A DNA stretch of 64,000 nt from Phyllostachys edulis (lineage: Eukaryota > Streptophyta > Magnoliopsida > Poales > Poaceae): positions 25,295,600 to 25,359,599 of the forward strand of contig CM070563.1 of the NCBI GenBank assembly GCA_036346405.1. Direction: 5' to 3'. Below the pieces are notes generated by a model. It was not told the origin of the DNA. It saw only the letters and a program-made list of their open reading frames with translations, and ran no database searches. Shown here one piece after another: positions 46,299 through 58,213 of the stretch (its first letter is position 1; each line of letters starts with the position of its first letter). Made by a program: the position numbers and the translations under genes.

Positions 46299-47310
46299 AC
46301 TAGTCTCAGATCAGTAGCTAGCTCACACAGTTGCAACATTGATGTAATCATATCCATACAACAAACTATAGATGAAGCAGACAAATTAATGTTATTTAGT
46401 AGCAAAGGACCTTATGGTCAAGTCTTACAAGGTGTGCCACACAGGACTTAACATCAAAAGGTAACTTGCAGAGGAGAACAAAACATCTGGTGGAAGCCAT
46501 CTGACATGCCCACAGGCAGTCGAGTGGAGGACGTGACCTAGTTTGCATAGTCTTCGAAGTATTCTTCCTCGTAGAACTTGGTGTTCCCGAGTTCTTCTTC
46601 GGTGACTGATCAACAAATGGCGCAAAGCCGTGAGTACTTTAAAGTAACCAGCAAGTCGTAGGCAAATGTATGCAAATAGTATTCATGCAAAGGCTTGATA
46701 AGGATAGCTTTATGGCTATTTTGCAGAAAGCAGTATTGATAGTAAATATAGTAACTAGATTGAAAGCACAATTTAAAAGATTAGTACATAAGTAATTGAG
46801 TTTCTTTAAATCAACCAGTGAACACCCCGTTCACTTCCTAACCATCAACCAAAATCATCCACACAAATCCAACCAAACCATTCCAATATTTTTATAAAGC
46901 CTACCCCTCGTGTGAAATCACTAAGCATTGTCCATAACCGAGGACACGGCTATTCGAATAGTTTTACACTTTGCAGAGGTTGTACAACTTTACCCACATG
47001 ACATGACTTCTCTAGTTTGTTGGGCATCCGTCGATACCACTGCTCACTACCTTAGGTAAGCAGTCTAGAGCATGTGATAAGGCCTTCACAAAGTTCTGTT
47101 TTGATCCGGTTCCACTCGCTAAGGATTCGCCATACCGGCCCCCTCTTCGCCACTTATCAACCTAAACAGAACCGACTCAAAGCATTGCTAATTAGTTGGC
47201 CAGATCTATCCCAGTCTAGACATGTGGTCGTACGGTAAGACCTAGATCAATGGCTTACGAAGTTAAGTCCTTAGTGGTCGTACGGTAAGACCCAGATCAA
47301 TGGTTTCGAG
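46299..47310. repeat. LTR-like repeat sequence, no gene
   Basis: Counterpart of 15,141-16,149, with scattered base changes and one indel. No gene. Confidence 0.5.
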
Positions 47311-49110
47311 TGCTTCCAGTCCAATGGATCTCTATTGTGATAATGGTGGAGCCATTGAAGAAGCTAAGGAGACTAGATCACATCAAAAGTCCAAACACAT
47401 ACTTCGATGATATCACGTCATTCGTGAGATCGTTGAAAGAGGTGATGTGAAGATATGCAAAGTGCACACGGATTTGAATATTACTGATTCATTGACAAAT
47501 CCTCTCCTACAACCTAAGAATGAGATGCACACAAGAGCTATGGATATTCGATACTTGTATGATTGACTCCAGTGCAAGTAGGAGACTGTTGGTGATATGC
47601 CCTAGAGGCAATCATAGAGATGATTGTATCATGTCTATGTTTATGAGCTATTGAATAAATATTATTATGTTCCTTGAATGAATCATTAGTTATAAATATT
47701 AACAGGTATATGACTTGTTGGTGAAGTTCTTCAACTTATATAATGTCATTCTAAATGTATCTCCAGTTGGATGTTACTCGTCGGAACACCAGTAACTCTA
47801 CAACCAGCAAATGTATTGATTGATGACCATGTTTCATTGGTCATGGATATAGGGATATCGAATCAATAATGTGAACACATGTTAGAGAACATGGTGTTAC
47901 CCACCTTGAGATACTATTGAGATTGTTATAATTCTATGTGTCATCAGTTGGTCTCAAGCAATGATGATGTATAATCCTTAGACCTGAGATCAGCATGATT
48001 TCCTACATGTGTAATAGTACACTTAGGGTTTGTCAAACGCTACTCGTAACTGGGTAGTTATAAAGGTAGTTTTCGGGTATGCTATGAAACATGCGGAGGG
48101 ATGTGACTGGTCGGATATGTGATTTGTCCCTACTAACATAACAGAAGAGATATCTCTGGCCCCTCGATGTAGTCGGATAAAGAAAGTGTATGGCCATGCC
48201 ACTGGTGGTCGAAGAGTTCGACCACATGAAGTTATCCGACACTTGATCGAGAAAGTATTAAACAGTCCATGGATGACATAATATCTCACCTGGAGTTCAA
48301 CCAGATATCGTGAGGCAAAAGGAGAAAACACGAGTAGGTCGGTTAGTTCGACTATATACGAACTGGTCGTATGGAGATACAAACTGATCGTAGAATGGAC
48401 GAACATAAGGAGATGTGAACTGGTAGAGACTAAATACAAATTGGTCGTATAAAGATACGAGCTAGTCATAAGTGATAAGGACCTGGTTGTAGATCATATT
48501 GCATTAAGGTTCGTCCGATATAATTTGTGTGTATTCGGGAATCGTTATGTTCTGCTAGGAACCGCTAATGACTCATGGTCATAAAAGGGTTTTCGAGTTA
48601 GAACCAAATAAGCATGAACCTATAGGGTCACACACTTAATGGATTTGGAACAAATGTGTTCGGATAGGATCCATCATGTGCTCTATATAAGAGGATGCAT
48701 GAGGCTATTGGGAAAAACACACGAGAGATACGCGAGTCGCACCACCGACACCCTAGCCACCATCTTCTCAGAGACCCTGCCGTGCGAGTTTGTGCTAGCA
48801 CACTGGCGTACGATGTTCCTTCCATAGATATGTGGATACTGCAGAGGCGCTACTACAAGTTCTGCTGCGCTCAAGGACGATCCGCGATCTTCACAAGGAA
48901 CGTTGGAGGTTGCTGGAGGAGACGATCGACTTTGAGGATGTTGGATGATCGACTACGACCACTTCTTCGACGCACTTTACGTTGGATTAGGCTGCTCCAA
49001 CTCTTCTTCCGTTGCGCTACGCGTCTAGTAGTAACGATCTGTGATCTTCTACTTGCATGGCTTCCTGGTTTGAGTGGTAGATTTTTGAATTGCTAGCTAG
49101 TGTAGCCTAC
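47311..49110 (+). mobile_element. copia RNase H end plus 3' LTR, unit 2
   Basis: Counterpart of 16,150-17,954. RNase H text includes SMDLYCDNGGAIEEAKETR and ITDSLTNPLLQPKNEMH, and the LTR starts at 47,587. The LTR lost a short word near 47,900 compared with unit 1. Confidence 0.75.
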
Positions 49111-49240
49111 TTGTATCCCTTCATGACCGTGTGGCACTGTAGGATGACCGCTAAGTGTTGGGCGATCTATCCAGGCGGTGTTCCGGTCTAACTTGCTGGC
49201 TCTCTGATCGCCAAGTTTCAATGGTTTGACCAGTATGGTT

Positions 49241-50801
49241 TGTTGGGTCGCGGGGTGGCTACGATAGCTACAAACAAAATTTTCTACCACACAAACCAGG
49301 AAGCCAAGCAAGTAGATGATCACAGATCGTTACCACCAAACACGCAGAGCAACGGAAGAAGGGTTGGAGCAGCCTGGTCCAACGAAGAGCGTGTCGATGT
49401 AGTGGTCGTAGTCGATCGTCCAACGTCCAGCAAGTCGATGCGGTGGTCGTAGTCGATCGTCCCCTCCAGATCGCGGATCGTCCTCAAGCGCAACAATCGT
49501 AGTAGCGCCTCTACGGTATCCACACGTCCAGGGAAGGAACAACCGAACGCCGGTGTACTAGCACCAAGTCGCACGGCGGAGCTCTCAGGAAGATGGCGGC
49601 TAGGGTTTCGGTGGTATTTTCTCGCGTACCTCCCGACAACCTCATGCATCTCCTTATATAGTGCTCGTGACGGATCTTATCTGAACACGTTTACGAATCG
49701 TATTCGTACTGGTTTGTTCTAACCCGTTAAGTGTGTGACCCTGTAGGTTCATGTGTAGTTCGGTTGTGACTCGGAAACCGTTTCCGATCACGAGTCGTAG
49801 CGGCTCCTAGCAGAGCATATCGATTCCCGAATACACACAAATTATATCGGACGAACCTTAATGCAATATGATCTACGATCAGGTCCTCATCACTTACGAC
49901 CAGGTCCTATCTTTATACGACCAGTTCGTATTTGGTCACGACCAGTTCGTAATTGCTTACGACTAGGTTACGACCACTCTGTGACTATGTTCGACCAGTC
50001 TACGACCAGCTCGTATCTGTATATGACCAGTCTGTAACTATTCGAACTAAGCGACCTACTCGTGTATACTCCCTTTGCCTCACGATGTCTGGTTGAACTC
50101 CAGGTGAGATGTTGTGTCATCCATGGACTGTTCAATTCTTTCTCGATCGAGTGTCAGATAACTTCACGTGGTCGAACACTTTGACTACTAGTGGCATGGC
50201 CATGCACTTTCTTTATCCGATCACAACGAGGGGTCCAGAGACATCTCTCCTATTATGTTAGGAGGGGCAAATCCCATATCCGACCAGTCACATTCCTCTC
50301 CATGTTTCACAAGATACCCAAAAGCTACCTTTATAACTACCCGATTTATGTAGCGTTTGGCAACTCTAAGAGTGCTCTTACACATGTAGGAAACCATGCC
50401 GATCTCGTGTCTAAGGATTATACATCATCATTGCTTGAGACCAACTAACGACACATAGATTCATAACAATCTCAATAGTGTCTCAAGGTGGGTCTTATCC
50501 AACATCATGTTCTCTAACATGTGTCCATATTATCGGTTTGATATCTCCATATCTATGACTCGTGAAACATAGTCATCAACCAATACATATGCTAGTCTAT
50601 TCATATGTGTCCTCATATGTTTACGACCAGGGATCGTAAAAGAATAATTATCGCAGGAATATAGAGTTTCACAACCAAGTCACATACTTGATAATAAATA
50701 TTAACAATATTATTCTAGGAACAAGATAACACATTATCCAATATCATGACATAATGAAATATAATCATCTCTATGATTGCCTCTAGGGCATATTTCCAAC
50801 A
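49241..50801 (-). mobile_element. Solo LTR, RIRE1/BARE-like (1,561 bp)
   Basis: It is bounded by TG (tgttgggtcgcgggg) and CA (..catatttccaaca), with a perfect 5-bp duplication tggtt (49,236-49,240 and 50,802-50,806). Unit 1 has the intact target (tatggttttagtc, about 18,079). On the minus strand it begins tgttggaaatatgccctag and ends ..ccgcgacccaaca, homologous to the 3' LTR at 47,587 but in the opposite orientation. No internal domain is present, so it is a product of LTR-LTR recombination. Confidence 0.92.
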
Positions 50802-51335
50802 TGGTTTTAGTCTGACCGAGCATGTGTTGTCGGTCTAACCCCCCGATCAATGTATTCCATTAGGGTTTTCCTCTTGAGTTAGCTTGAGCTCCTTAGTGGA
50901 GTGGTCAACTGGTCCCTGTGTGAGCGGTCAGACCGATTGAGCCTATAACGGCTAGTTTTTATAGTTGTTGCACTAAGACTGGTCTGACCGGCCATTTGTT
51001 GGTGGTCAGACTAGGCTCCCCTGTTTTCCAGGCAACTTTCCCCAAACGGCTAGTTTCTTTGTGTGTGGTGTAAATACCCCCTTATGGCTGGTTGAGTGAA
51101 GGTGCTTTGTCATTTCCATCTTCCTTGAGCTAAGAGCAAGGCCTCTCTCCTAGTGAGCTTGGAGGGGCAAATCCTTGATCTTCTTGTTGCATTGTTCTTG
51201 TTTGAATGATCATCTCTGATCTTCATAGCTCCACATAGCTATTGGAGTGAAAGAACATTGAACTCCTTAATATAAAAGAATTTAAAGAGGTCGTCGATTG
51301 TGTGTCGCCTATTCAACCCCCTTCTAGTTGCTTCC
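50802..51335. repeat. LTR remnant, right part (unit 2)
   Basis: Continuation of 49,111-49,240; together they match 17,955-18,635, with the same ccggtctgaccgg words. Confidence 0.5.
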
Positions 51336-52152
51336 TCGACAGAGTTATCAATTCAATTCTGATACTGACCAAAATGGCCGGAACATGCCATACCACTATG
51401 CAAAACGGCACACAGCAGGTTGCATCTTGTACCAGCCGCAATTCTGGCTGTTCTGGTCAACCCTGGCCATTACGAGCGGAATTGAGCTTACTACCAATTT
51501 AAGATGGAGGAAATCAAGGAGGAAATGGTTAGATCTGAGAAGAAAGCAAGAAATTAGATTTGAGAAGAAAGAAAGAATCAAGAAACCCTAGCCACAAAAG
51601 AACAAGAGGGCTTAGCTAGAGGTGAGGCCGTGTAGTGCCCGGCGGCGACAACTTGCACAGCAGCCGTAGGATGGCGGGCAGTGGCTCTGATCGAGGCAAG
51701 CCCGGCGGCGACAACCAGCACATTAGCACCAGCTTGTGCTCTTCCTTCTCGTGTTGTTTTCCTTTTTTTTCGTTTTTTGGCGGCGGTGGTATTGCTTGCC
51801 CTGCTCCGCTTTCTTGTATGTGTGTTGATTTGAGGCTTGGCTTGTTGGGCCAGCCCAACTTACCCTTTTGATATTTTTTGGAACAAAAACTTATTATATA
51901 GCATAATAACTAGAGTTAATACGTACTCACATTTATAAATATATAATTATACGTCGGAATAGATTGGTACCAAAATGATCAATTCCAAAAGCCAAACCGA
52001 AATGGTCCCCAGAATGGAATTGACAACTATGCTTCTCGATTCAACAAAAAACCTAGCCACAACACAGCTAGCTAGCTGAAGTTGGGCACACATTAAACCA
52101 TTTATGTTAGTCAACTTCTTTCACTTCTTCAAGACTCATATGTATTAATTGA
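51336..52152. other. Unidentified duplicated sequence (unit 2)
   Basis: Counterpart of 18,636-19,487, shortened by small deletions near 51,640 and 51,830. No gene. Confidence 0.4.
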
Positions 52153-52197
52153 CTAGCTAAGTGCCCATGCGTTGCAACGGATCTCAATTAAATATAT
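52153..52197 (-). mobile_element. Helitron 3' terminus (minus strand), unit 2
   Basis: Counterpart of 19,488. On the minus strand it reads ccgttgcaacgcatgggcac, then ttagCTAG followed by T. Confidence 0.65.
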
Positions 52198-53596
52198 GAA
52201 TAAGTCCACTTTACACCCTTGAACTATGGCCCGAGTCTAAAAAAACCTAGAACTACAAAACCATTCACTTTACACCCCCAAATTATCAAAACTAGATCAA
52301 ATCACACCCTAGGTTGGTTTCATAGGTGGTTTTAGCCAGGTTGGCAGCCGCATCATTAGTTTTGGCTTACGTGGCGTATCTTTCTTCATTCCTCTTCCTT
52401 CTCTCCCATTCTCTTTCTTCTCCTCGCTCGCACCCCTTCAGGTAGGCTTGTCTTCGGCTCTAGCCGCCCAGAGGTCCCCCTCCCCATTTTATCTCGAGGA
52501 CTCCCATCTATGGCGAGGGGGTAGGGGGCCTCGACAGTGTCATGGTGAGGCTCAAGCGTCCCGAGCTTGGCAGCCTTGGTGAACGTGGGCGAGGAGGCGC
52601 TCACCGTGGAGAGCGCCGTCGTAGAGTAGGATGAAGGTGGAGCCGGCGACCTTGTAGACGCCCTTCCCCTTGAAGGCTAGCACCATGTAGGTGAGCTCGA
52701 GAGTCTCGCCACACTTCAAAAAGTAGCCCTTGCGGGTGGGAGTAGGTGCTGGGGCTTACGGAGCAGCAGTCGTGATGGTGAGGAGGCGGCGGCGGTGGTG
52801 GAAGGGAAGGTGGCGTTGGAAGGCGGCATCAGAGAGAGGCGAGAATGCAGCAACCTTCGTCGATCCGAGTCCAACGTGCTCCGCGCCACCATCAAGTAGC
52901 TCTCCAAGCTTGCTTGCTCCCCCAAAGCATCCACCTCTGCGCTCTCCAAGGGGCCTCCTCACTGGTGTGCTCTATGGATACGCCGCCGCCTCCGGATGCG
53001 AGGTGGCCATCTGGGCGCTCAAGGACCAGTAGCGCCGCCGCCTCCACCAGATCTAGGAGCGCGGCGTCGCCTAGAAGCCGCCTTCCCCGGAGGCCATTGC
53101 CACCTTCGTCGTCTTCTGCCTCGACCACGGCGGAGAGGTCGAGGTTGACGGCAGGAGCCGGGAACGGGGGGAGTTGGTGGTGAGCCGGAGGCCAGAGGGG
53201 AGCAATGGCACGGTGTAGGTGTGGGGGCGAAGCGGCACGGGCACGCCACGCCAGAGCCGAGGGCGGCGTGCGGGAGAAAGGAGAGGGCACAGGGGGCCTG
53301 GTGATGGGAGAAGAGGCGCTAGGGAAAGAAATGGAGGAGTGAGGATGGAGGTGAGTAGTGAAGAATGAAATGGGGAGAAGAATCTGGCCAAAGAAGTAGC
53401 ACGTGGGCGCCACATCAACCAAATAGGTACATGTGGACGCCACGTCATCCAAAACCGGGGTGGTTTAGGACGAGGGGGTGATTTGCTCTGGTTTCAATAA
53501 CTGAGGGGTGTAAAGTGAATGATTTTGTAGTTCGGGGTGTTTTTTTGTACTCGGGTTATAGTTGCCATAGTTTAAGGGTGTAAAGTAGACTTATTC
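52198..53596. mobile_element. Mutator-like element with GC-rich cargo (unit 2)
   Basis: Counterpart of 19,533-20,940, with the same long termini (gaataagtccactttacacc). Its flanks give an exact ttaaatata pair if the target duplication is shifted by one base. A second, partial right half lies at 54,709-55,245 because of the tandem duplication. Confidence 0.8.
52600..52735 (-). pseudogene. Possible captured exon of unknown gene (unit 2)
   Basis: Same frame as 19,940-20,070. Here it extends upstream as KGYFLKCGETLELTYMVLAF and ends before a gtgagc donor-like word after LYDGALHG. Family unknown. Confidence 0.35.
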
Positions 53597-56500
53597 TTTA
53601 AATATATATAAGTTTTAAACTTAAAAAACCAATTTGCATAAGGTAATTATCCCTACATTTAAAAGTTGCATGCATAATTTGCATACGATCAACAAAGCCA
53701 CAAAGAGTTTTTTTTTGTCAAAAATCAAGTGTGCATACGATCTAATTGTCCACAAAAGGTCCTTATAGCAACATATGCATCCATGCACATCTATGAACAA
53801 AATATCCCAGTTACTCAAGAGGTGGAGAGGTAAATGGTAGACTCGCTATCATCACCAAGTCCTTCTTTTGTAATCGTAAAGATAGTTACAAACAAATTAC
53901 TGAGATTAGGGAAGAGTTTCCCAATTACATTTTTGCATCCGATGATATATATATAGTGTAATGCTGAAAATGTACGGGGTGGTTAGAAGAAAAGGCGCAG
54001 CTCTGGGTCGGAGCTACCTTGTTGACTTCTCTTGGGATCTTTTGTGTATGCATGATGCGTTGTCTTTGTATAATATTAAGTCAAACTTTGATCACCCATT
54101 GAACTGTTACTTAACAAACGAGTGGCATGGAGCTGTTACGTATGCCGATTTGGTTTCAATGCATATATGTGCATGTGGAAAAGGGGGCATGCTGTTGACC
54201 TGGCTCGGTAGAAAATCATCCAACCAACGGTTAAGGAATTTTTAGTTTAGCACTTCAAATTTATGCGATTTTCTTAAATCCATATCTGTTTGGACGTGTG
54301 TGTTTGAGTTTTCTGAAAAATTGTGCTATTTAAAAATGTAGAATAGCTGTGCTATAGTAATAAATCGTTTCTCAACTTTCTTCCCTTACATTTATTTCCA
54401 TTTCCATTTGCATGATGAGCAGTAGATGGTGGAAGAAGTTTTTTTTTCTTTCGAATTTTGGTGAAAGAAGTGCATGTGTAGTGCCTAACATACAAACACA
54501 TACGTACAATTAATAGTTTCAAAAAGAAGAATAAAGGGCCTTATTTGAACAAAGGCAAATACTAGAATATGATACGTACCTGTCGTCGTAAGCAAAGAAA
54601 AAGCTATGCAAAACAAAGCTAACCCGGAATCCGGAATATGTCATTCTGTCGGGATAGTTTAAAAAGAAGAATAAAGGGCCTTATTTCGTAACGAGATTGA
54701 CATGACCGGATCTGGGAGCGCAGCGTCGCCTGGAAGCCGCCTTCCCCGGAGGCCAACGCCACCTCCGTCGTCTTCTGCCTCGACCACGACGGAGAGGTCG
54801 AGGCTGATGGTAGGAGCCGGGAGCGGGGGGAGTTGGTGGTGCGCCGGTGGCCGGAGGGGAGCGATGGCATGCGGGCGAGGGCGTGGCGAGTGGCGCCGGG
54901 GCGAGCCACGCTAGAGCCGGGGGCGACGCGCGGGAGAAAGGAGAGGGCGCAGGGGGCCCGGCGATGGGAGAGGAGGCACCGGGGAAAGAAATGGAGGAGT
55001 GAGGATGGAGGTGAGTAGTAAAAAATGAAATGGGGAGAAGAATATGGCCAAAGAAGAAGCACATGGGCACCACATCAACCAAATAGGTACATGTGGACGC
55101 CACGTCATCCAAAACCGGGGTGGTTTAGGGCGAGGGGGTGATTTGCTCTGGTTTCAATAATTGAGGGGTGTAAAGTGAACGGTTTTATAGTTCGGGGTGT
55201 TTTTTGGACTCGGGCCATAGTTCAAGGGTGTAAAGTGGACTTATTCCTTAAATATATATAAATTTTAAACTTGAAAAACTAATTTGCATAAGGTAATTAT
55301 CCCTACATTTAAAAGTTGCATGCATAATTTGCATACGATCAACAAAGCCACAAAGAGTTTTTATCAAAAATCAAGTGTGCATATGATCTAATTGTCCACA
55401 AAAGATCCTTATAGCAACATATGCATCCATGCACATCTATGAACAAAATATCCCACTAACTCAAGAGGTGGAGAGGTAAATGGCACACTCGCTATCATCA
55501 CCAAGTCCTTTTGTACTCCCTCTGTTCTTTTTTACTTGACTTCTTAGAATCCATGAAGTCAAACTTTCTAAAGTTTGACTACCAATAGACTTAAAACTAT
55601 CTAGATTGACTATATAAAAATTATATCGTTAGATTTGTCGTTAAAAATACTATCATAATATTATAATTTTATTACTACATCTTAATGTAAAGTTATAAAA
55701 AGTAACGGTCAAAGTCGTATCTCGAAGACCGTAAAAAGTCAAAAACGTCAAGTAAAAAAGAACGGAGGGAGTAATAGTAAAGATAGTTACAAACAAATTA
55801 CTGAGATTAGGGAAGAGTTTCCCAATTACATTTTTGCATCCGATGATATATAGGAGTATATAGTGTAATGCTGAAAATGTACGGGGTGGTTACAAGAAAA
55901 GGCGCAGCTCTGGGTCGGAGCTGCACCTCTTTGTATCCTTGGCTAGTCTACGAGCTACCTTGTTGACTTCTCTTGGGATCTTTTGTGTATGCATGATGCG
56001 TTGTCTTTCTATAATATTAAGTCAACTTTGATCACCCATTGAACTGTTACTTAACAAACGAGTGGCATGGAGCTGTTACGTATGCCGATTTGGTTTCAAT
56101 GCACATATGTGCATGTGGAAAAGGGGGCATGCTGTTGACCTGGCTCGGTGGAAAATCATCCAACCAATGGTTAAGGAATTTTTAGTTTAGCACTCCAAAT
56201 TTATGCGATTTTCTTAAATCCATATCTGTTTGGCCGTGTGTGTTTGAGTTTTCAGAAAAATTGTGCTATTTAAAAATGTAGAATAGCTATGCTATAGTAA
56301 TAAATCGTTTCTCAACTTTCTTCCCTTACATTTATTTCCATTTCCATTTGTATGATGAGCAGTAGATGGTGGAAGAAGTTTTTTTTTCTTTCGAATTTTG
56401 GTGAAAGAAGTGCATGTGTAGTGCCTAGCATACAAACACATACGTACAATTAATAGCTTTAAAAAGAAGAATAAAGGGCCTTATTTGAGCTATTGATTTA

Positions 56501-56614
56501 TTCTGCCTAACCCGGAATCTGTCGTCGTAAGCAAAGAAAAAGCTATGCAAAACAAAGCTAACCCGGAATCTGGAATAAAGGGCCTTATTTCGTAACGAGA
56601 TTGACATGACCGGA
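53050..56614. repeat. Direct tandem duplication (about 1.65 kb, two copies)
   Basis: Copy 1 is 53,050-54,708 and copy 2 is 54,709-56,614; the second is longer by a 256-bp Stowaway element. Both start gatct(a/g)ggagcg inside the Mutator-like element and end gagattgacatgaccgg. Copy 2 therefore starts with a second right half of that element. No gene lies inside; a 94-residue frame at 53,961-54,245 is broken by an indel in copy 2. Confidence 0.88.
55516..55771. mobile_element. Stowaway MITE, 256 bp
   Basis: It starts ctccctctgttc, ends gaacggagggag and is flanked by TA (55,514-55,515 and 55,772-55,773). The other tandem copy has the empty site near 53,862 (ttttgtaatcgtaaag). Confidence 0.9.
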
Positions 56615-56845
56615 GCTTCTGTCGGGCTCCGGGAGTCCAGGATACCTAACCTGGAATCGTACTGTGATACCAGCAATAGCCTAGGACGCGCTAGTGCACA
56701 TAATTAACATCGTTATATCATATCTATACATGAATGAATAAGCATGATAGAACACAAACATTAGAGTCATAAATAGATATTTATGACCAAGTTTTACAAA
56801 CCGGCCGAGTAGGCCAAATACATAAACATTAGAGTCTTGCTGCAA
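56615..56845. repeat. Short LTR-like remnant
   Basis: Words such as accggccgagtaggccaaata resemble the gccgactggccaaatag phrase near 63,212, pointing to one repeat family. The unit 1 counterpart was lost to the CACTA segment. Confidence 0.35.
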
Positions 56846-58213
56846 GAAGATACATAGAAACATGATAAAGCCCATGTGGTATGTCATACCATCTATATTG
56901 AAATTTGAAATTATAGTATGGTAAATCATAATTTAGTTCGTTTGCGGTATATATAATTTACCCTTCATAGACAAAGTAGTATGTATAAATCATAATTTGA
57001 AATGATAAATGATATGAATGGTAAATTCACACATACAAAATATACTGCTAAGTACTAGCATGCGATAATTGGGTCACTGAAATTCAACCTACAGATTGAG
57101 AAACAAAAAAAAAAAAATCTCCTTAGAAGGAAATTAGAAATAAAAAGAAAATCATAAAACTTATTGTTCACTGAAATTTGTCTTTTTTTCTTTCTCCTGA
57201 TAAATGTCGCATTTTCAGTCCATTGGTATCGTTTTCCGAAGGGTAAAAGCACCGATAGCATCATTTGAGGTAGGAGCACTGAAAATGCTCTGGGGACAAC
57301 CACCCGGGATGCTCATTCCATCAGGCGGTAGGGCCGTGAGACTATTCAAGTACCGTGGGAAACTGCCAACTGGGCAAGCTATTTCATAAAGGACTAGAGA
57401 ATGATGAAATTGTCTGCTGCTAAGTTTTACTATTCCATCCTCTTTCGTGTTGGCCAAGCATTAATGCAACCAGGCTAGCACATACATATACTCTACTAAA
57501 TATACTACCTTTAACTGTTCTCAAATAGATGTCCTAAAATGAGTTCAGTCAACATTTTAAACCTTTAACTATTAATATCCTTCAACTTATATAGATTTGC
57601 CATATGGAAATGATTATTAGTAGATTTTACATGGAAAGTACTCTGATATCACTTCATATATGATAAGTTTTGCCAACATATATAATGGCATGCATTAGAG
57701 ACCATGTTAATGTCCAAAATAACAATTAAAAAATGAATGACAGAGTAACTAGAAAATAAATGTCAAAGTTGCAGATTTGAGACCTTGGTGATGTTTGCAA
57801 CGACATGCATATTTACTAACAGAGGGAATTAAACAACGTGGCAACATGAACGGTCAGCAACTTGATATGTTTTTTTTAACGTTATGGTAATTTCATTTGC
57901 CGGAGTAACAAGTGGAGGTTAACTTTGACCTTTCTGAGTGATATTATTGGAAATCCCCAATCATTCCTCGATATAATTTCATTACATCTTTGAAAAACCA
58001 AATAAAGCCCAACAATACAATACAGCGATAAACACACTTACAATAAGTTACACAAGCACACAAAGACAGATGCAAGCACACATAGACATAGAGGTGCCGC
58101 GGACGACTCAACCCAATGGTGGCATAAATCAAATCCACACTATATGCCACGCCATTCAGCGCATGGCTTTATTAGCCAGAAAATAATAGTATATGCGTAC
58201 TAGTAGCTAGGTA
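56846..58213. other. Region downstream of the DUF4220/DUF594 gene
   Basis: Shared with 25,321-26,275 up to 57,775; beyond that it is deleted in unit 1. It holds the conserved unidentified frame at 57,215-57,457 (minus) and AT-rich 3' flanking sequence. No other gene. Confidence 0.55.

Noticed and set aside
53961..54245. A 94-residue plus-strand frame
   Set aside because: The tandem copy at about 55,868 has an insertion and a frame-breaking deletion, there is no homology to known families, and composition matches the AT-rich surroundings.
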